Shown one piece after another: positions 28,398 through 38,100 of a stretch of DNA of 64,000 nt. The notes beneath the pieces were generated by a model. It did not search any database. It saw nothing but the letters and a program-made list of their open reading frames with translations, and was not told where the DNA came from. The translations under genes were made by a program, and so were the position numbers. Position 1 is the first letter of the stretch, and each line of letters opens with the position of its first letter. This DNA is from Actibacterium naphthalenivorans. Lineage in GTDB: Bacteria > Pseudomonadota > Alphaproteobacteria > Rhodobacterales > Rhodobacteraceae. The stretch is from assembly GCF_014196965.1 (NCBI RefSeq), contig NZ_JACIEQ010000001.1:1302001-1366000 (forward strand). Reading direction: 5' to 3'.

Positions 28398-29273
28398 ATG
28401 GCGATGCAGCCTGACGGAACACCGCGATATGCGGTGATCATACCGCATTACAACGACACCGTGCGCCTGGCCCGGTGCCTGGCGGCGCTGATGCAGAACG
28501 ACACCGACGACACCGAGATCGTCGTGGTCGACAATCAGTCCGACACACCGCTGGATGCGCTGGCCGCACAATACCCCTCGGTCCGGTTTGTCATCGAGCC
28601 TTCAAAGGGCGCCGCCGCCGCGCGTAACCGGGGCGTGCTCGAAACCTCCGCGCCCTGTCTGTTCTTTCTGGATGCCGATTGCGTGCCCACGCAAGGCTGG
28701 CTGAGCGCGGCAAAGGCAGCGATTACCGAAGATGTGGTGATCGGCGGGCGGATCGACGTGTTCGACGAAGGCACAGGCCCCAGAACCGGCGCGCAGGCGT
28801 TCGAGACCGTCTTCGCCTTCGACCAGCGGCTCTATGTCGAGGAACACGGGTTTTCCGTCACCGCCAACCTGCTGACCACCCGCGCGGTGTTCAATGATGT
28901 CGGGCCGCTGATCGTGGGCGTATCCGAGGATGTGGATTGGTGCCGCCGCGCCACCGCCAAGGGCTATCGGCTGATCTATGACGACAGTGTCGCGGTGCAG
29001 CACCCCACGCGGGCCGACTGGGGCGCGCTGCGCAAGAAGTGGCGGCGCATGACGGACGAGGCGTTCGAGTTGAAATCGGCGCAACCCTTCGGCCGGCTGA
29101 AATGGGGCCTGCGCGCGCTGGCAATGCCCCTGAGCGTGATCGCCCACGCGCCCCGCGTGATCACCAGCCAGAAGCTGCGCTCCGGCCGCGAGCGGCTGCA
29201 GGCGCTGATGACGCTTGCCCAGATCCGGATGACGCGCCTTGTCTGGATGCTGAGCCAATCCATCCGGCCCTGA
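28398..29273 (+). CDS. Family 2 glycosyltransferase
   Basis: A 291-residue GT-A fold enzyme. YAVIIPHYNDTVRLARCL and IVVVDNQSD give the donor site, FFLDADCVP carries the DxD metal ligand, and VSEDVDWCRRATAKGYRLIYD holds the catalytic ED/W region. The ATG at 28398 follows GGAAGAG. The preceding open frame from 28359 has no ribosome binding site. It is the last gene of the right-going exopolysaccharide operon, 40 bp after the kinase gene, and probably adds a sugar of the repeat unit. Confidence 0.9.
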   Translation: MAMQPDGTPRYAVIIPHYNDTVRLARCLAALMQNDTDDTEIVVVDNQSDTPLDALAAQYPSVRFVIEPSKGAAAARNRGVLETSAPCLFFLDADCVPTQGWLSAAKAAITEDVVIGGRIDVFDEGTGPRTGAQAFETVFAFDQRLYVEEHGFSVTANLLTTRAVFNDVGPLIVGVSEDVDWCRRATAKGYRLIYDDSVAVQHPTRADWGALRKKWRRMTDEAFELKSAQPFGRLKWGLRALAMPLSVIAHAPRVITSQKLRSGRERLQALMTLAQIRMTRLVWMLSQSIRP

Positions 29274-29318
29274 GGCCGGATCGAAAACCCGGAATTGCAG
29301 GCACCAAGCTGCCGCAAC

Positions 29319-30245
29319 CTAGCCCTGCGGCGTCATGGCCTTGCGCTGCCTGGCCCGCTCCAGCCCCAGTTGCCGTTCTCGCCAGATGATGAACACGCCG
29401 GCCGCAATCACCAGCCCGGCCCCCGCCAGCATCACCGGTGTCGGCACCTCGTCGAACACGAAATAGCCGATCAGCAGCGCCAGCAACATCGAAGCATAGT
29501 CAAACGGCGCCACCACCCCGGCATCGGCGAACCGATAGCTGGAGGTCAGAAAGATCTGCCCCAACCCGCCGAACAGGCCCGCGAGCACCAGAAACGCCGC
29601 CTCGCGCGGGGCCGGCACGACCCAGCCGAACGGCAATGTCGACAAGGACAGCAGCGTCGCGGTCACCGAAAACCAGAATACGATCGTCGCGGTCCGCTCT
29701 GTCCGCACCAGCTTGCGCACAAAGACCTGCGCCAATGCGGCACAAACCGCGCCGCCCAGCACCACCATTGCGCCCAACGCCTCGCGCGCGTCCATCTCAT
29801 GATTGGTGAACGCCGTCAGCCGCGGCGACAGCACGATCAGTACCCCGGCCAGACCCACCCCGACCGCCGCAAGCCGGAACAGCCGCACCTCTTCGCCCAG
29901 AAACATCGCCGCGAAGATCACCACCAGCAACGGCGCGGCATAGCCGATCGCCGTCACCTCCGGCAGGGGCAGCAGGCCCAGCCCGGCAAACATCAGCCCC
30001 ATGGCACAGGTGCCCACCAGCCCGCGCCAGAAATGGCCCAGCGGATCAGCCGTGCGCAGCCCCACAGAAAGCTCGCCTCGCGCTATCAGCCACACGATGA
30101 TCACCGGTAGCGCAAAGAACGAGCGAAAGAACACTGCTTCCCCCGGCGGAACATGCCCCGAGGCGGCCTTGATCAGAGACGACATCACCACAAAAAGCGT
30201 GACAGAGCCAAGCTTGAAGGCGATGGCGCGTACAGGCTGCTGCAT
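29319..30245 (-). CDS. EamA/DMT family transporter
   Basis: A 308-residue inner-membrane protein with ten predicted hydrophobic helices arranged as two EamA repeats (about 8-140 and 155-290). It has the typical first-helix pattern FVVMSSLIKAASG and the second-repeat end EVPTPVMLAGAGLVIAAGVFIIWRE. Members export amino acids, nucleobases or other metabolites, and the substrate cannot be told from sequence. It is convergent with the exopolysaccharide glycosyltransferase gene and marks the edge of that locus. Confidence 0.9.
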   Translation of the reverse strand: MQQPVRAIAFKLGSVTLFVVMSSLIKAASGHVPPGEAVFFRSFFALPVIIVWLIARGELSVGLRTADPLGHFWRGLVGTCAMGLMFAGLGLLPLPEVTAIGYAAPLLVVIFAAMFLGEEVRLFRLAAVGVGLAGVLIVLSPRLTAFTNHEMDAREALGAMVVLGGAVCAALAQVFVRKLVRTERTATIVFWFSVTATLLSLSTLPFGWVVPAPREAAFLVLAGLFGGLGQIFLTSSYRFADAGVVAPFDYASMLLALLIGYFVFDEVPTPVMLAGAGLVIAAGVFIIWRERQLGLERARQRKAMTPQG

Positions 30246-30335
30246 CGGGTAGCACTCCGGTCAGTTTCCCGGCGCGGGAAACCTCTGGGGGTGCTCTACG
30301 CCTTCAGGCGCCTGAAAGGAAACCGAAATCCGCGC

Positions 30336-30524
30336 TCAGGCCCGGCGCCCGCGCGCGATCCGCAGAAACTCCATCAACCGACGGCCCGAGGCCGGGCCTA
30401 CCGGGCGCCGCTGCAATTGCAGGCTGGCCTTGTTCGGCCCCGCCGCACGCGCGATCCGCGCATATTGCGCCGCGCAATCCGTGGCATCGCTCTGGCGGGT
30501 CTGATCGATGATATGACGACTCAT
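30336..30524 (-). CDS. Small basic protein of 62 residues, function unknown
   Basis: A short gene starting MSRHIIDQTRQSD and ending RIARGRRA, preceded by a perfect AGGAGG box 7 nt before the ATG. That box is the main reason for calling it real. The product is basic, has one central cysteine, and has no signal peptide or membrane segment. It lies between the HupE-like gene and the EamA gene, all on the minus strand. I recognise no family. Confidence 0.6.
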   Translation of the reverse strand: MSRHIIDQTRQSDATDCAAQYARIARAAGPNKASLQLQRRPVGPASGRRLMEFLRIARGRRA

Positions 30525-30593
30525 CGGGAATCCTCCTTTTGCGTTCGCACGCGCAAATATTACCATAAAACCGGAAAACGCCAAACCCCGGGC

Positions 30594-31757
30594 TTACAGG
30601 AATGTCCGTTCGGCAAACCAGTAAAGCCCGATTGCGGCGATCACGCAGGAGGCCGGAACCGCGATCCGCGCGCGATACCACGACCGGTCGCCAAACCAGA
30701 ACTCGACCGCAAAGAACGCCACGCCGATCACCGCAAGCTGCCCCAGCTCGACCCCGATATTGAAGCCAATCAGGCTGCTCAGCAGCCGCGCGGGGTTCAG
30801 CCCGATCTCACCCAGCACGCTGGCAAATCCCAGCCCGTGCAGCAGGCCAAAAATGAACACCACGGCCAGGCGGCGCAGGCTCATGCCGGTGCCGATAATA
30901 TTCTCGACCGCGACGAACACGATGGACGCGGCAATCAGCGGCTCGACGATTTCCGGCGGAACAGAGACGATTTGAAGCGTCGCCAGCGCCAGCGTCACCG
31001 TATGCGCCAGGGTAAAGGCCGTGACCTGCAACAGCAGCGGCCGCAGCTTCAGCGAAAAGAAGAACAGCCCCAGCACGAACAGGATGTGATCCAGCCCCTT
31101 GGGCACGATATGCTCGAACCCCAGCACGATATAGCGGCCGAATTCCTGCAGCGCGCCCAGCTTCGCCACGCCCTGGCGCGGCAACGGATCGCTCATCTGC
31201 CCGCCGTTCAGATAGCCTGTGTAAAGCGCGTCACCCTCGCCCATCTGCCGCAGCACCAGCGGCCCGAAGGCAGGGGCCCAGCCGATCGTGACCGGCGCAT
31301 CGCCCGGCGGCAGTGGCGCCGTCAGGGTCAGCACCGAATCCCGTGGCAGATCCGTATCCCCCACCTCGGGGATGCGCAGCCCGCCGATCTCGGGGGTGGC
31401 ACCCTGCCCCGCCACCTCGATCCGGATACCGGCGCGAATGCGCGGCCAGGCGGCGCGGAACGCCTCTTCCAGCGCTTCGGGCGACCGGGCGCGCAACTGG
31501 TCGTAATAGCCCGACAGCGGCGAGTTGTTGGTGTCATCCAGCCCGTTCAGATCGATCCCCGAGACCAGCGCCTCCAGCGTCAGCCGCAGATCGAGCCGCA
31601 CGGTGTCGCCGCTGACCGTCACATCGCCCACCGCCGGCCGCACCTCATGCGCGGCGGCCGGGCCAAGCGCCGCCAGCATCAGCAGCCCCGCGCACAGGCT
31701 TGACATCGCCGCGCGCCGGGGCAGGTAGTTCAACAGGTGTTTCAGGGGTGCGAACAT
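30594..31757 (-). CDS. HupE/UreJ family membrane protein
   Basis: A protein of about 387 residues with a signal sequence, an extracytoplasmic N-terminal domain (HEVRPAVGDVTVSGD onward) and, from about residue 200, six or seven helices containing LGFEHIVPKGLDHILFVLGLFF and FGLLHGLGFASVLGE. The paired histidines in HIVPKGLDHI and HG are those proposed to bind nickel or cobalt in HupE/UreJ transporters. The N-terminus is uncertain: ATG 31757 is used, ATG 31706 would also give a signal peptide, and the frame is open to 31805. If 31757 is right, its start codon overlaps that of the divergent DUF4198 gene. Confidence 0.85.
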   Translation of the reverse strand: MFAPLKHLLNYLPRRAAMSSLCAGLLMLAALGPAAAHEVRPAVGDVTVSGDTVRLDLRLTLEALVSGIDLNGLDDTNNSPLSGYYDQLRARSPEALEEAFRAAWPRIRAGIRIEVAGQGATPEIGGLRIPEVGDTDLPRDSVLTLTAPLPPGDAPVTIGWAPAFGPLVLRQMGEGDALYTGYLNGGQMSDPLPRQGVAKLGALQEFGRYIVLGFEHIVPKGLDHILFVLGLFFFSLKLRPLLLQVTAFTLAHTVTLALATLQIVSVPPEIVEPLIAASIVFVAVENIIGTGMSLRRLAVVFIFGLLHGLGFASVLGEIGLNPARLLSSLIGFNIGVELGQLAVIGVAFFAVEFWFGDRSWYRARIAVPASCVIAAIGLYWFAERTFL

Positions 31758-32568
31758 GCGGGCAATCTTCTCACTTTTCGTCATGATCCTCGCGTTGGCC
31801 AGCACGCCGCGCGCCGGGGCCCATGAATTCTGGCTGTCGCCCGAACAGTATCAGGTTGCACCGGGCGCCCCAATACGCGCCGACATCCGCGTCGGGCAGA
31901 ATTTCAAGGGCGCCGCCTATTCCTACGTCCCTGTCAACGTCGCCCGTTTCGACATTGTAACCGGCGGGGTCATCACGCCCGTCACCGCCCGCATGGGCGA
32001 CCGGCCCGCCCTTTCAATGGCCATGCCGGGCGCAGGGTTGATCGTGATCGTGCATGAGACAACCGACACCATGCTCACCTACGCGGAATGGCAGAAATTC
32101 GCTGATTTCGTCACGCATAAAGCCTTGCCTGATGCGCTGGACAGGCACGCGGCGCGGGGCCTGCCACGAACCGGGTTCCGCGAAAGCTATCGCCGCTTTG
32201 CCAAAAGCCTGATCGCCGTCGGGGATGGGGCCGGACAAGACCACGCGGTCGGGCTGGAGACGGAAATCGTGGCGCTGGCCAACCCCTACACCGATGCCCT
32301 GCCCGCCGGCCTTCCGATACAGGCGCTTTATCAGGGCGCACCGCGCCAGGGCGCGCAGATCGAGGTGTTTGAAAAGGCCCCCGACGGCGCCGTTCACACC
32401 ATCTTTCTGACCACCGCCGCAGACGGCCGCGCAAACGTTCCGGTGAAACCCGGCCACGAATACCTGCTGGACGCGGTCGTGCTGCGCGACACCGGCAATG
32501 ATGACCCCAAGGCGGGCCCTGTCTGGCGCTCGCTCTGGGCCTCGCTGACGTTCAAAATGCCGGAATAA
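31756..32568 (+). CDS. DUF4198 family periplasmic protein
   Basis: A 270-residue exported protein with signal peptide MRAIFSLFVMILALASTPRAGA, then HEFWLSPEQYQVAPG, the typical start of mature DUF4198 proteins. A C-terminal Ig-like/carboxypeptidase-regulatory-like domain ends in DGRANVPVKPGHEYLLDAV. DUF4198 proteins are often encoded near nickel or cobalt uptake and metal-sensing genes and may bind metal through the N-terminal His. The divergent HupE-like gene fits that. AGGGG lies 8 nt before the ATG. Confidence 0.85.
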   Translation: MRAIFSLFVMILALASTPRAGAHEFWLSPEQYQVAPGAPIRADIRVGQNFKGAAYSYVPVNVARFDIVTGGVITPVTARMGDRPALSMAMPGAGLIVIVHETTDTMLTYAEWQKFADFVTHKALPDALDRHAARGLPRTGFRESYRRFAKSLIAVGDGAGQDHAVGLETEIVALANPYTDALPAGLPIQALYQGAPRQGAQIEVFEKAPDGAVHTIFLTTAADGRANVPVKPGHEYLLDAVVLRDTGNDDPKAGPVWRSLWASLTFKMPE

Positions 32569-32595
32569 CGTCTCTATTCCGGCCCGATATCGCCC

Positions 32596-33627
32596 CTACA
32601 GCCGCGCCACGGCCCATTGCGCCGCGTCTGCCACCGCCGGGTCGGGATCACCCGTCAGCCGCGCCGCCACATCCCGCAGGCGCGCATCACCGGAATTACC
32701 GATTGCATAGAGCACATTGCGCACGAACCTGTCGCGCCCGATCCGCTTGATCGGCGAGCCGGAAAACAGTGCCCGGAAGGCCGCGTCATCCAGCGTCGCA
32801 AGCTCGGCCAGCTTCGGCGCGATCAGATCCTCGCGCGCGCGGTATTTCACCTCATGCGCGGCGGCGGCGAACTTGTTCCAGGGGCAGACGGCCAGACAAT
32901 CGTCACACCCATAAATGCGGTTGCCCATCAGCGGGCGCAGCGCCGGGTCCACCGGCCCGTGATGTTCGATCGTCAGATAGGAAATGCAGCGCCGGGCATC
33001 CAGTTCGAACGGGGCCGGGAAAGCCGCCGTGGGGCAGATATCGAGACACGCGGTGCACGACCCGCAATGTTCGTTTTCAGGTGTGTCAGGCTCTAACTCA
33101 ACGGTCGTGAAGATCGCCCCGAGGAAGAACCAGCTTCCCAGATCGCGTGACAGAAGATTGGTATGCTTCCCCTGCCAGCCCAGCCCCGCCGCCTGCGCCA
33201 GCGGCTTTTCCATCACCGGCGCGGTATCGACGAACACCTTGATCTGCGCGCCCGGTTTCTGTTCCAGCAGCCACCGCCCGACCCGCTTCAGCCGTTTCTT
33301 CACCACGTCGTGGTAGTCGCGATTCTGCGCGTAAACCGAAATCGCCCCGCGATCGGGCTGCCGGAGAACCGCCAGAGGGTCATGCCCGGGCGTATAAAGC
33401 TCTGCCAGCATCACAACCGACCGGGCCGCCGGCCAGAGCGCCGCCGGATCGCCGCGCCAACCGCGCCGCTCTTCCATCCAGGCCATCTGCCCATGCCGCC
33501 CCGCGCCCACGAAAGCCTCCAGCCGCGCGGCGGCCTGCGGGATGGCATCCGGCGTGCAGATCCCTGTTTTCGCGAACCCCTCCTGCAGGGCGAAATCGGA
33601 TAGGCGTTGCCGAAGCGTCTGGCTCAA
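32596..33627 (-). CDS. queG: Epoxyqueuosine reductase
   Basis: A 343-residue cobalamin and iron-sulfur enzyme that performs the last step of queuosine synthesis, reducing epoxyqueuosine to queuosine in tRNA. It has the two ferredoxin-type cluster motifs [17 protein letters not shown] and [13 protein letters not shown], the [24 protein letters not shown] region, and a C-terminal HEAT-like end ([15 protein letters not shown]). The start is a TTG whose last two bases begin the stop codon of the upstream glutathione S-transferase gene (TTGA overlap). The two genes are therefore likely coupled. Confidence 0.95.
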   Translation of the reverse strand: MSQTLRQRLSDFALQEGFAKTGICTPDAIPQAAARLEAFVGAGRHGQMAWMEERRGWRGDPAALWPAARSVVMLAELYTPGHDPLAVLRQPDRGAISVYAQNRDYHDVVKKRLKRVGRWLLEQKPGAQIKVFVDTAPVMEKPLAQAAGLGWQGKHTNLLSRDLGSWFFLGAIFTTVELEPDTPENEHCGSCTACLDICPTAAFPAPFELDARRCISYLTIEHHGPVDPALRPLMGNRIYGCDDCLAVCPWNKFAAAAHEVKYRAREDLIAPKLAELATLDDAAFRALFSGSPIKRIGRDRFVRNVLYAIGNSGDARLRDVAARLTGDPDPAVADAAQWAVARL

Positions 33628-34289
33628 AAATCCAGATCCGCGTAATGCGGCGGCGGCGGAAAGCCCGAAACCTGATCGGCCAGAAGCCCGCGGAAGGCCG
33701 GGCGCGACTTGATCTTGGCGTACCAGTCCTTGACGTTGGCGTTCCGGTTCCAGTCCACATCGCTGATGTAATCAAGGCAGGACAGATGCGCCGCGGCGGT
33801 GAAATCGGCCAGGGTCATCACATCTCCTGCCAGCCACCGCCGCTGATCCAGCAGCCAGCCCATGTAATCCAGATGAAATTTGATCTTCTGCGCGCCGGAT
33901 TTCACATTTCGGCTTTCGGGATAGCCCTGCCCGGTGATCTTCTTGTTCACCCGTTCGTACAACAGCTTGGATGTCACCTCGTGGTGAAACTTGTCGTCGA
34001 ACCAGAACACGATCCGCCGCGCCTCGTACCGTTCGGCGGGCGAACCGGGCATCAGCGCGGGCGTCGGGTGGGTTTCCTCGAGATATTCGCAGATGGCCTG
34101 GCTTTCCGACATCGCGCGCCCGTCCATCCGCAGAACAGGCACTTTTCCAGCCGGATTGCGCCGCATGAAGTCCGGATCCTGCTCCCAGTAGCGCTCCTCG
34201 ACAAGCTCCACCTCGATCTTCTTCTCCGCCAGCACCAGGCGTACTTTTCGGCAAAAGGGGGAAAGGGGGACGTGAAACAGACGGTTCAT
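33624..34289 (-). CDS. Glutathione S-transferase family protein
   Basis: A 221-residue GST. The thioredoxin-like N-domain begins [18 protein letters not shown], with [13 protein letters not shown] (cis-Pro loop) and [13 protein letters not shown] (gamma-Glu binding), followed by an all-helical C-domain with [18 protein letters not shown]. The substrate is unknown. ATGs at 34289 and 34295 are both possible. The open frame further upstream overlaps mtgA. It is followed by queG with overlapping stop and start. Confidence 0.9.
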   Translation of the reverse strand: MNRLFHVPLSPFCRKVRLVLAEKKIEVELVEERYWEQDPDFMRRNPAGKVPVLRMDGRAMSESQAICEYLEETHPTPALMPGSPAERYEARRIVFWFDDKFHHEVTSKLLYERVNKKITGQGYPESRNVKSGAQKIKFHLDYMGWLLDQRRWLAGDVMTLADFTAAAHLSCLDYISDVDWNRNANVKDWYAKIKSRPAFRGLLADQVSGFPPPPHYADLDF

Positions 34290-34347
34290 GGACATGCGGC
34301 TCGATGTTGGTTGATTGCCCCCGTCATGCCGCGCCGCGTGGGGATTT

Positions 34348-35076
34348 TCAACTCTCGAAACAGGATGCGCGGCCATCCGCCTTAATTGTCTCGGCCCCGT
34401 CCTGCACCCGGCCCGCGTGTTTGCGCAGCCATTGCGGAAGCTGCGCCGGATCGCGCTGTTTCGGATTGGGCAAAAGAACCGCCAGCCGCGCGCCCTGCGC
34501 CGCCGTCAGATCGGCGGGCGGCACCCGGAAATAGTGGTGCGACGCGGCTTCGATGCCGAAAACGCCTTCGCCAAACTCGGCGACGTTCAGATAAACCTCG
34601 AGAATTCGCCGCTTGGGCCACATCGCCTCGACCATCGGGGTCAGCACCGCCTCCAGCGCCTTGCGCGGCCAGCTCCGGCCCTGCCACAGAAAAACGTTCT
34701 TCACGGTCTGCTGGCTGATGGTCGATGCGCCCCGGCTGGCGCCATCATCCAGCGCGGCGCGGATCGCCGCCATGTCGAACCCCCAGTGGCCGCAGAAATT
34801 GGCATCCTCGGCCGCCACCACCGCGCGCACGGTTGCCGGTGCCACATTCGCGATCGGAACCCATTGCCAGTCCACCGCGCCCAGGCGCCGTGATTCGGCC
34901 CGGATGGTATGGGTCGTCGGCGGGTTGACGACCCGGAACAGCAGGATCAGCACCACCAGCAGCACAAATGCGCCCGAACCCGCGATCAGCCCAAAGCGCA
35001 ACGCGGTCCGAACCGGCCGGAAAGGCCGCCGGGCCGGCTGTTTCTTCCGGACAGGTTTCTTCGTGCGTTTTGCCAC
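34348..35076 (-). CDS. mtgA: Monofunctional biosynthetic peptidoglycan transglycosylase
   Basis: A 242-residue GT51 enzyme that polymerises lipid II into glycan strands without a transpeptidase domain. A very basic N-terminus is followed by one transmembrane helix (about 28-50), then the catalytic motif VVAAEDANFCGHWGFD, the second block GASTISQQTVKNVFLW, and the third (KRRILEVYLNVAEFGEGVFGIE). It is located after the gltB terminator and upstream of the GST gene on the same strand. Confidence 0.95.
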   Translation of the reverse strand: MAKRTKKPVRKKQPARRPFRPVRTALRFGLIAGSGAFVLLVVLILLFRVVNPPTTHTIRAESRRLGAVDWQWVPIANVAPATVRAVVAAEDANFCGHWGFDMAAIRAALDDGASRGASTISQQTVKNVFLWQGRSWPRKALEAVLTPMVEAMWPKRRILEVYLNVAEFGEGVFGIEAASHHYFRVPPADLTAAQGARLAVLLPNPKQRDPAQLPQWLRKHAGRVQDGAETIKADGRASCFES

Positions 35077-35145
35077 GGCCGCGACATTACCCGCAGGGCC
35101 GCGCCGCCGGAAGACCAGATCGGAAAATCTCTGCGCAGCCCCAAA

Positions 35146-35175
35146 AACCAGGGGCCGGGCAAACTGCCCGGCCCC
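35146..35175 (-). terminator. Rho-independent terminator after gltB
   Basis: A perfect 10-bp GC stem (ggggccgggc / gcccggcccc) with a 5-nt loop at 35151-35175. On the minus strand it is followed by a T-rich tract (tggtttttgg). It lies 25 bp beyond the gltB stop codon and before mtgA. Confidence 0.85.
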
Positions 35176-35199
35176 TTTCGCCTGATCTGAAATGCGTCT

Positions 35200-38100
35200 C
35201 TATTCCGCCGGAACAGCCTGCTTTTCGATCCCCAGCGGGTGCTTGAGATGGATCAGCATTTCCTTCGGGCAGACCTGCACGAAATTGCCGCGCTCTATCT
35301 CCCAGTGCTGAAGGATATCGGCGGCCTTGCGGCTCATCGTTTCCTTGGCATGGCGTTCGATCAGCCCCTTCAGCTCCCCCTCCCAATGGTCGACCGTAAC
35401 CGGGCAGGTCACCAGCGTTTCCATGTTCATCATCGCCGGCGCCAGCCCTTCGGGATCGTAGAGATAGGCCATCCCGCCGGTCATCCCGGCCCCGAAATTG
35501 GCACCGACCGAGCCCAGAATGACAGCAACGCCGCCGGTCATGTATTCACACCCGTTCGATCCGCAGCCCTCGATCACCACCTTCGCGCCGGAATTGCGAA
35601 CGGCGAATCGCTCTCCCGCCCGGCCCGCAGCGAACAGATAGCCATCGGTCGCGCCGTAAAGCACCGTGTTGCCGATGATCGTGTTCTCCGACGCCACCAG
35701 CGGCGAGGCCATGGTCGGCCGCACAACGATCAGACCGCCCGACAGGCCCTTGCCGACATAGTCATTGGCGTCGCCCGCGACCTCCAGCTTCAGCCCCGGC
35801 GCCGCGAAGGCCCCCAGCGACTGCCCCGCCGAGCCCGACAGTTTCACCGTCAGATGATCGGGCTGCAGGTTGTTGCGCATGCCGAAGCGTTTCACGATAT
35901 GGCTCGACGCCCGCGTCCCCACAGTGCGAAGCGTGTTGCGCACGGCGTAAGACAGTTGCATCTTCTCGCCTTCCTCGAAGAAGCGGTGCCCGTCCTGCAC
36001 GATCTGCGCATCCAGCGTATCGAGCACCGCGTTGCGCGGCTTGTTACGGTCATAGACGATCTTCGCCGCGCCATCGACGGTGATCAGAAGCGGGTTGAGA
36101 TCCAGATCATCCAGATGCGCCGAGCCACGGCTGACCTGGGTCAGCAGATCCGCCCGGCCAATCACGTCATCAAGCGACCGCGCGCCGATGCTGGCCAGAA
36201 TCTCACGCACCTCCTGCGCGTAGAAGGTGATCAGGTTGACCACCTTGTCGGCGTTGCCCGTGAACTTTTCGCGCAGGCGCGGATCTTGCGTACATACGCC
36301 CACCGGGCAGGTGTTCGACTGGCACTGACGCACCATGATACAGCCCATCGCGATCAGCGCGGCAGTGCCGATGCCGTATTCCTCGGCCCCCATCATCGCC
36401 GCCATCACGATGTCGCGGCCCGTGCGCAGCCCGCCGTCGGTGCGCAGCGTCACCCGTTCGCGCAGGTTGTTCATCGCCAGAACCTGATGCGCCTCGGTCA
36501 GGCCCATTTCCCACGGCAGACCGGCATATTTGATGCTGGTCGCGGGGCTGGCCCCGGTGCCGCCGTTATGGCCCGAGATCAGGATGATATCGGCCTTGGC
36601 CTTGGCCACGCCCGCCGCGATCGTGCCGACACCGCTCGATGCCACCAGCTTCACGGTCACCTTGGCGCGCGGGTTGATCTGTTTCAGATCATAGATCAGC
36701 TGCGCCAGATCCTCGATCGAATAGATGTCGTGATGCGGCGGCGGGCTGATCAGCGTGACGCCCTTGGTCGAATGCCGCAAACGCGCGATCAGCTCTGTCA
36801 CCTTCATGCCGGGCAGCTGGCCGCCCTCGCCGGGCTTGGCGCCCTGGGCGACCTTGATCTCCAGCTCTTCGCAATGGTTCAGATACTCGGCGGTCACGCC
36901 GAACCGGCCCGATGCCACCTGCTTGATCTTCGCCGACGGGTTGTCGCCATTCGCCTCGGGCACGAAATGCGCCGGGTCTTCGCCGCCCTCGCCACTGTCG
37001 GATTTGGCGCCGATCCGGTTCATCGCCACGTTCAGCGTCTTGTGCGCCTCGGGTGACAGCGCGCCCAGCGACATGCCCGGCGTCACGAACCGCTTGCGGA
37101 TCGAGGTGATGCTTTCCACCTCTTCGATCGGGAGAGGCTTGCCGATCGGCTTGATGTCAAGAAGATCGCGCAGATGGATCGGCGGGTTCGCCCGCATCGT
37201 GGCCGAGAACCGCTTCCACATCTCATAAGAGGCACTATCACAGGCCGATTGCAGCATATGCATCGTCTGCGCCTCCCATGCGTGTTTCTCGCCGGTGCGC
37301 CGCGCCTTGTAGAAGCCGCCGATCGGCAGCACATCCGCGCCACCCTGCCAGCCCTTGGCATGCACCTCTTCCAGCTTGCGCTGAATGCCGCTGACACCGA
37401 TGCCGGAAATGCGGGAATGCATGCCGGGGAAATACTCGGCGCACATCGCGCGGCTCAGGCCCACGGCCTCGAAATTCAGACCGCCACGATAAGAGGAAAT
37501 CACCGAGATCCCCATCTTCGACATGATCTTCAACAGCCCGTAATCCACCGCGCTGCGATAGTTCGCCACCGCCTCTGTCAGCGAGCAATCCAGCAACCCG
37601 CGGGCGATCCGGTCGGCAAGGCTGTCTTCGGCGAGATAGGCGTTGACCGTGGTCGCGCCGCAGCCGATCAGCACCGCGAAATAATGCGGGTCCACGCATT
37701 CGGCCGACCGCACGTTGACCGAACTGAAGGTGCGCAGCCCCTTGCGCGTCAGCCACGAATGCACCGCGCTGGTCGCCAGGATCATCGGCATCGCCACACG
37801 CTCGGCACTTTGGTTCTGATCGGTCAGCACCAGATGGCCCGCGCCCGACCGCACGGCGTCTTCGGCCTCGGCCCTGATGCGGGCCAGCCCGTCATGCAGC
37901 GCCTCATGCCCGGCATCGGCAACGAAGGTACAGTCGATCGAGACCATCGGCGCGTTGAACTGCTTGACCATCTCATCGAACTGGGCGTTGCCCACGAACG
38001 GGCTCTCCAACACCAGAATTTCGGTCTGGCTGCTGTCTTCGTCCAGCACGTTCTTCAGGTTGCCGAACCGTGTCTTCAGGCTCATCACCCGGTATTCGCG

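Noticed and set aside
1-29273. PEP-CTERM or VPLPA-CTERM sorting tail on one of the secreted proteins
   Set aside because: The C-termini of all secreted proteins here were read. None has the motif plus hydrophobic helix plus basic end.
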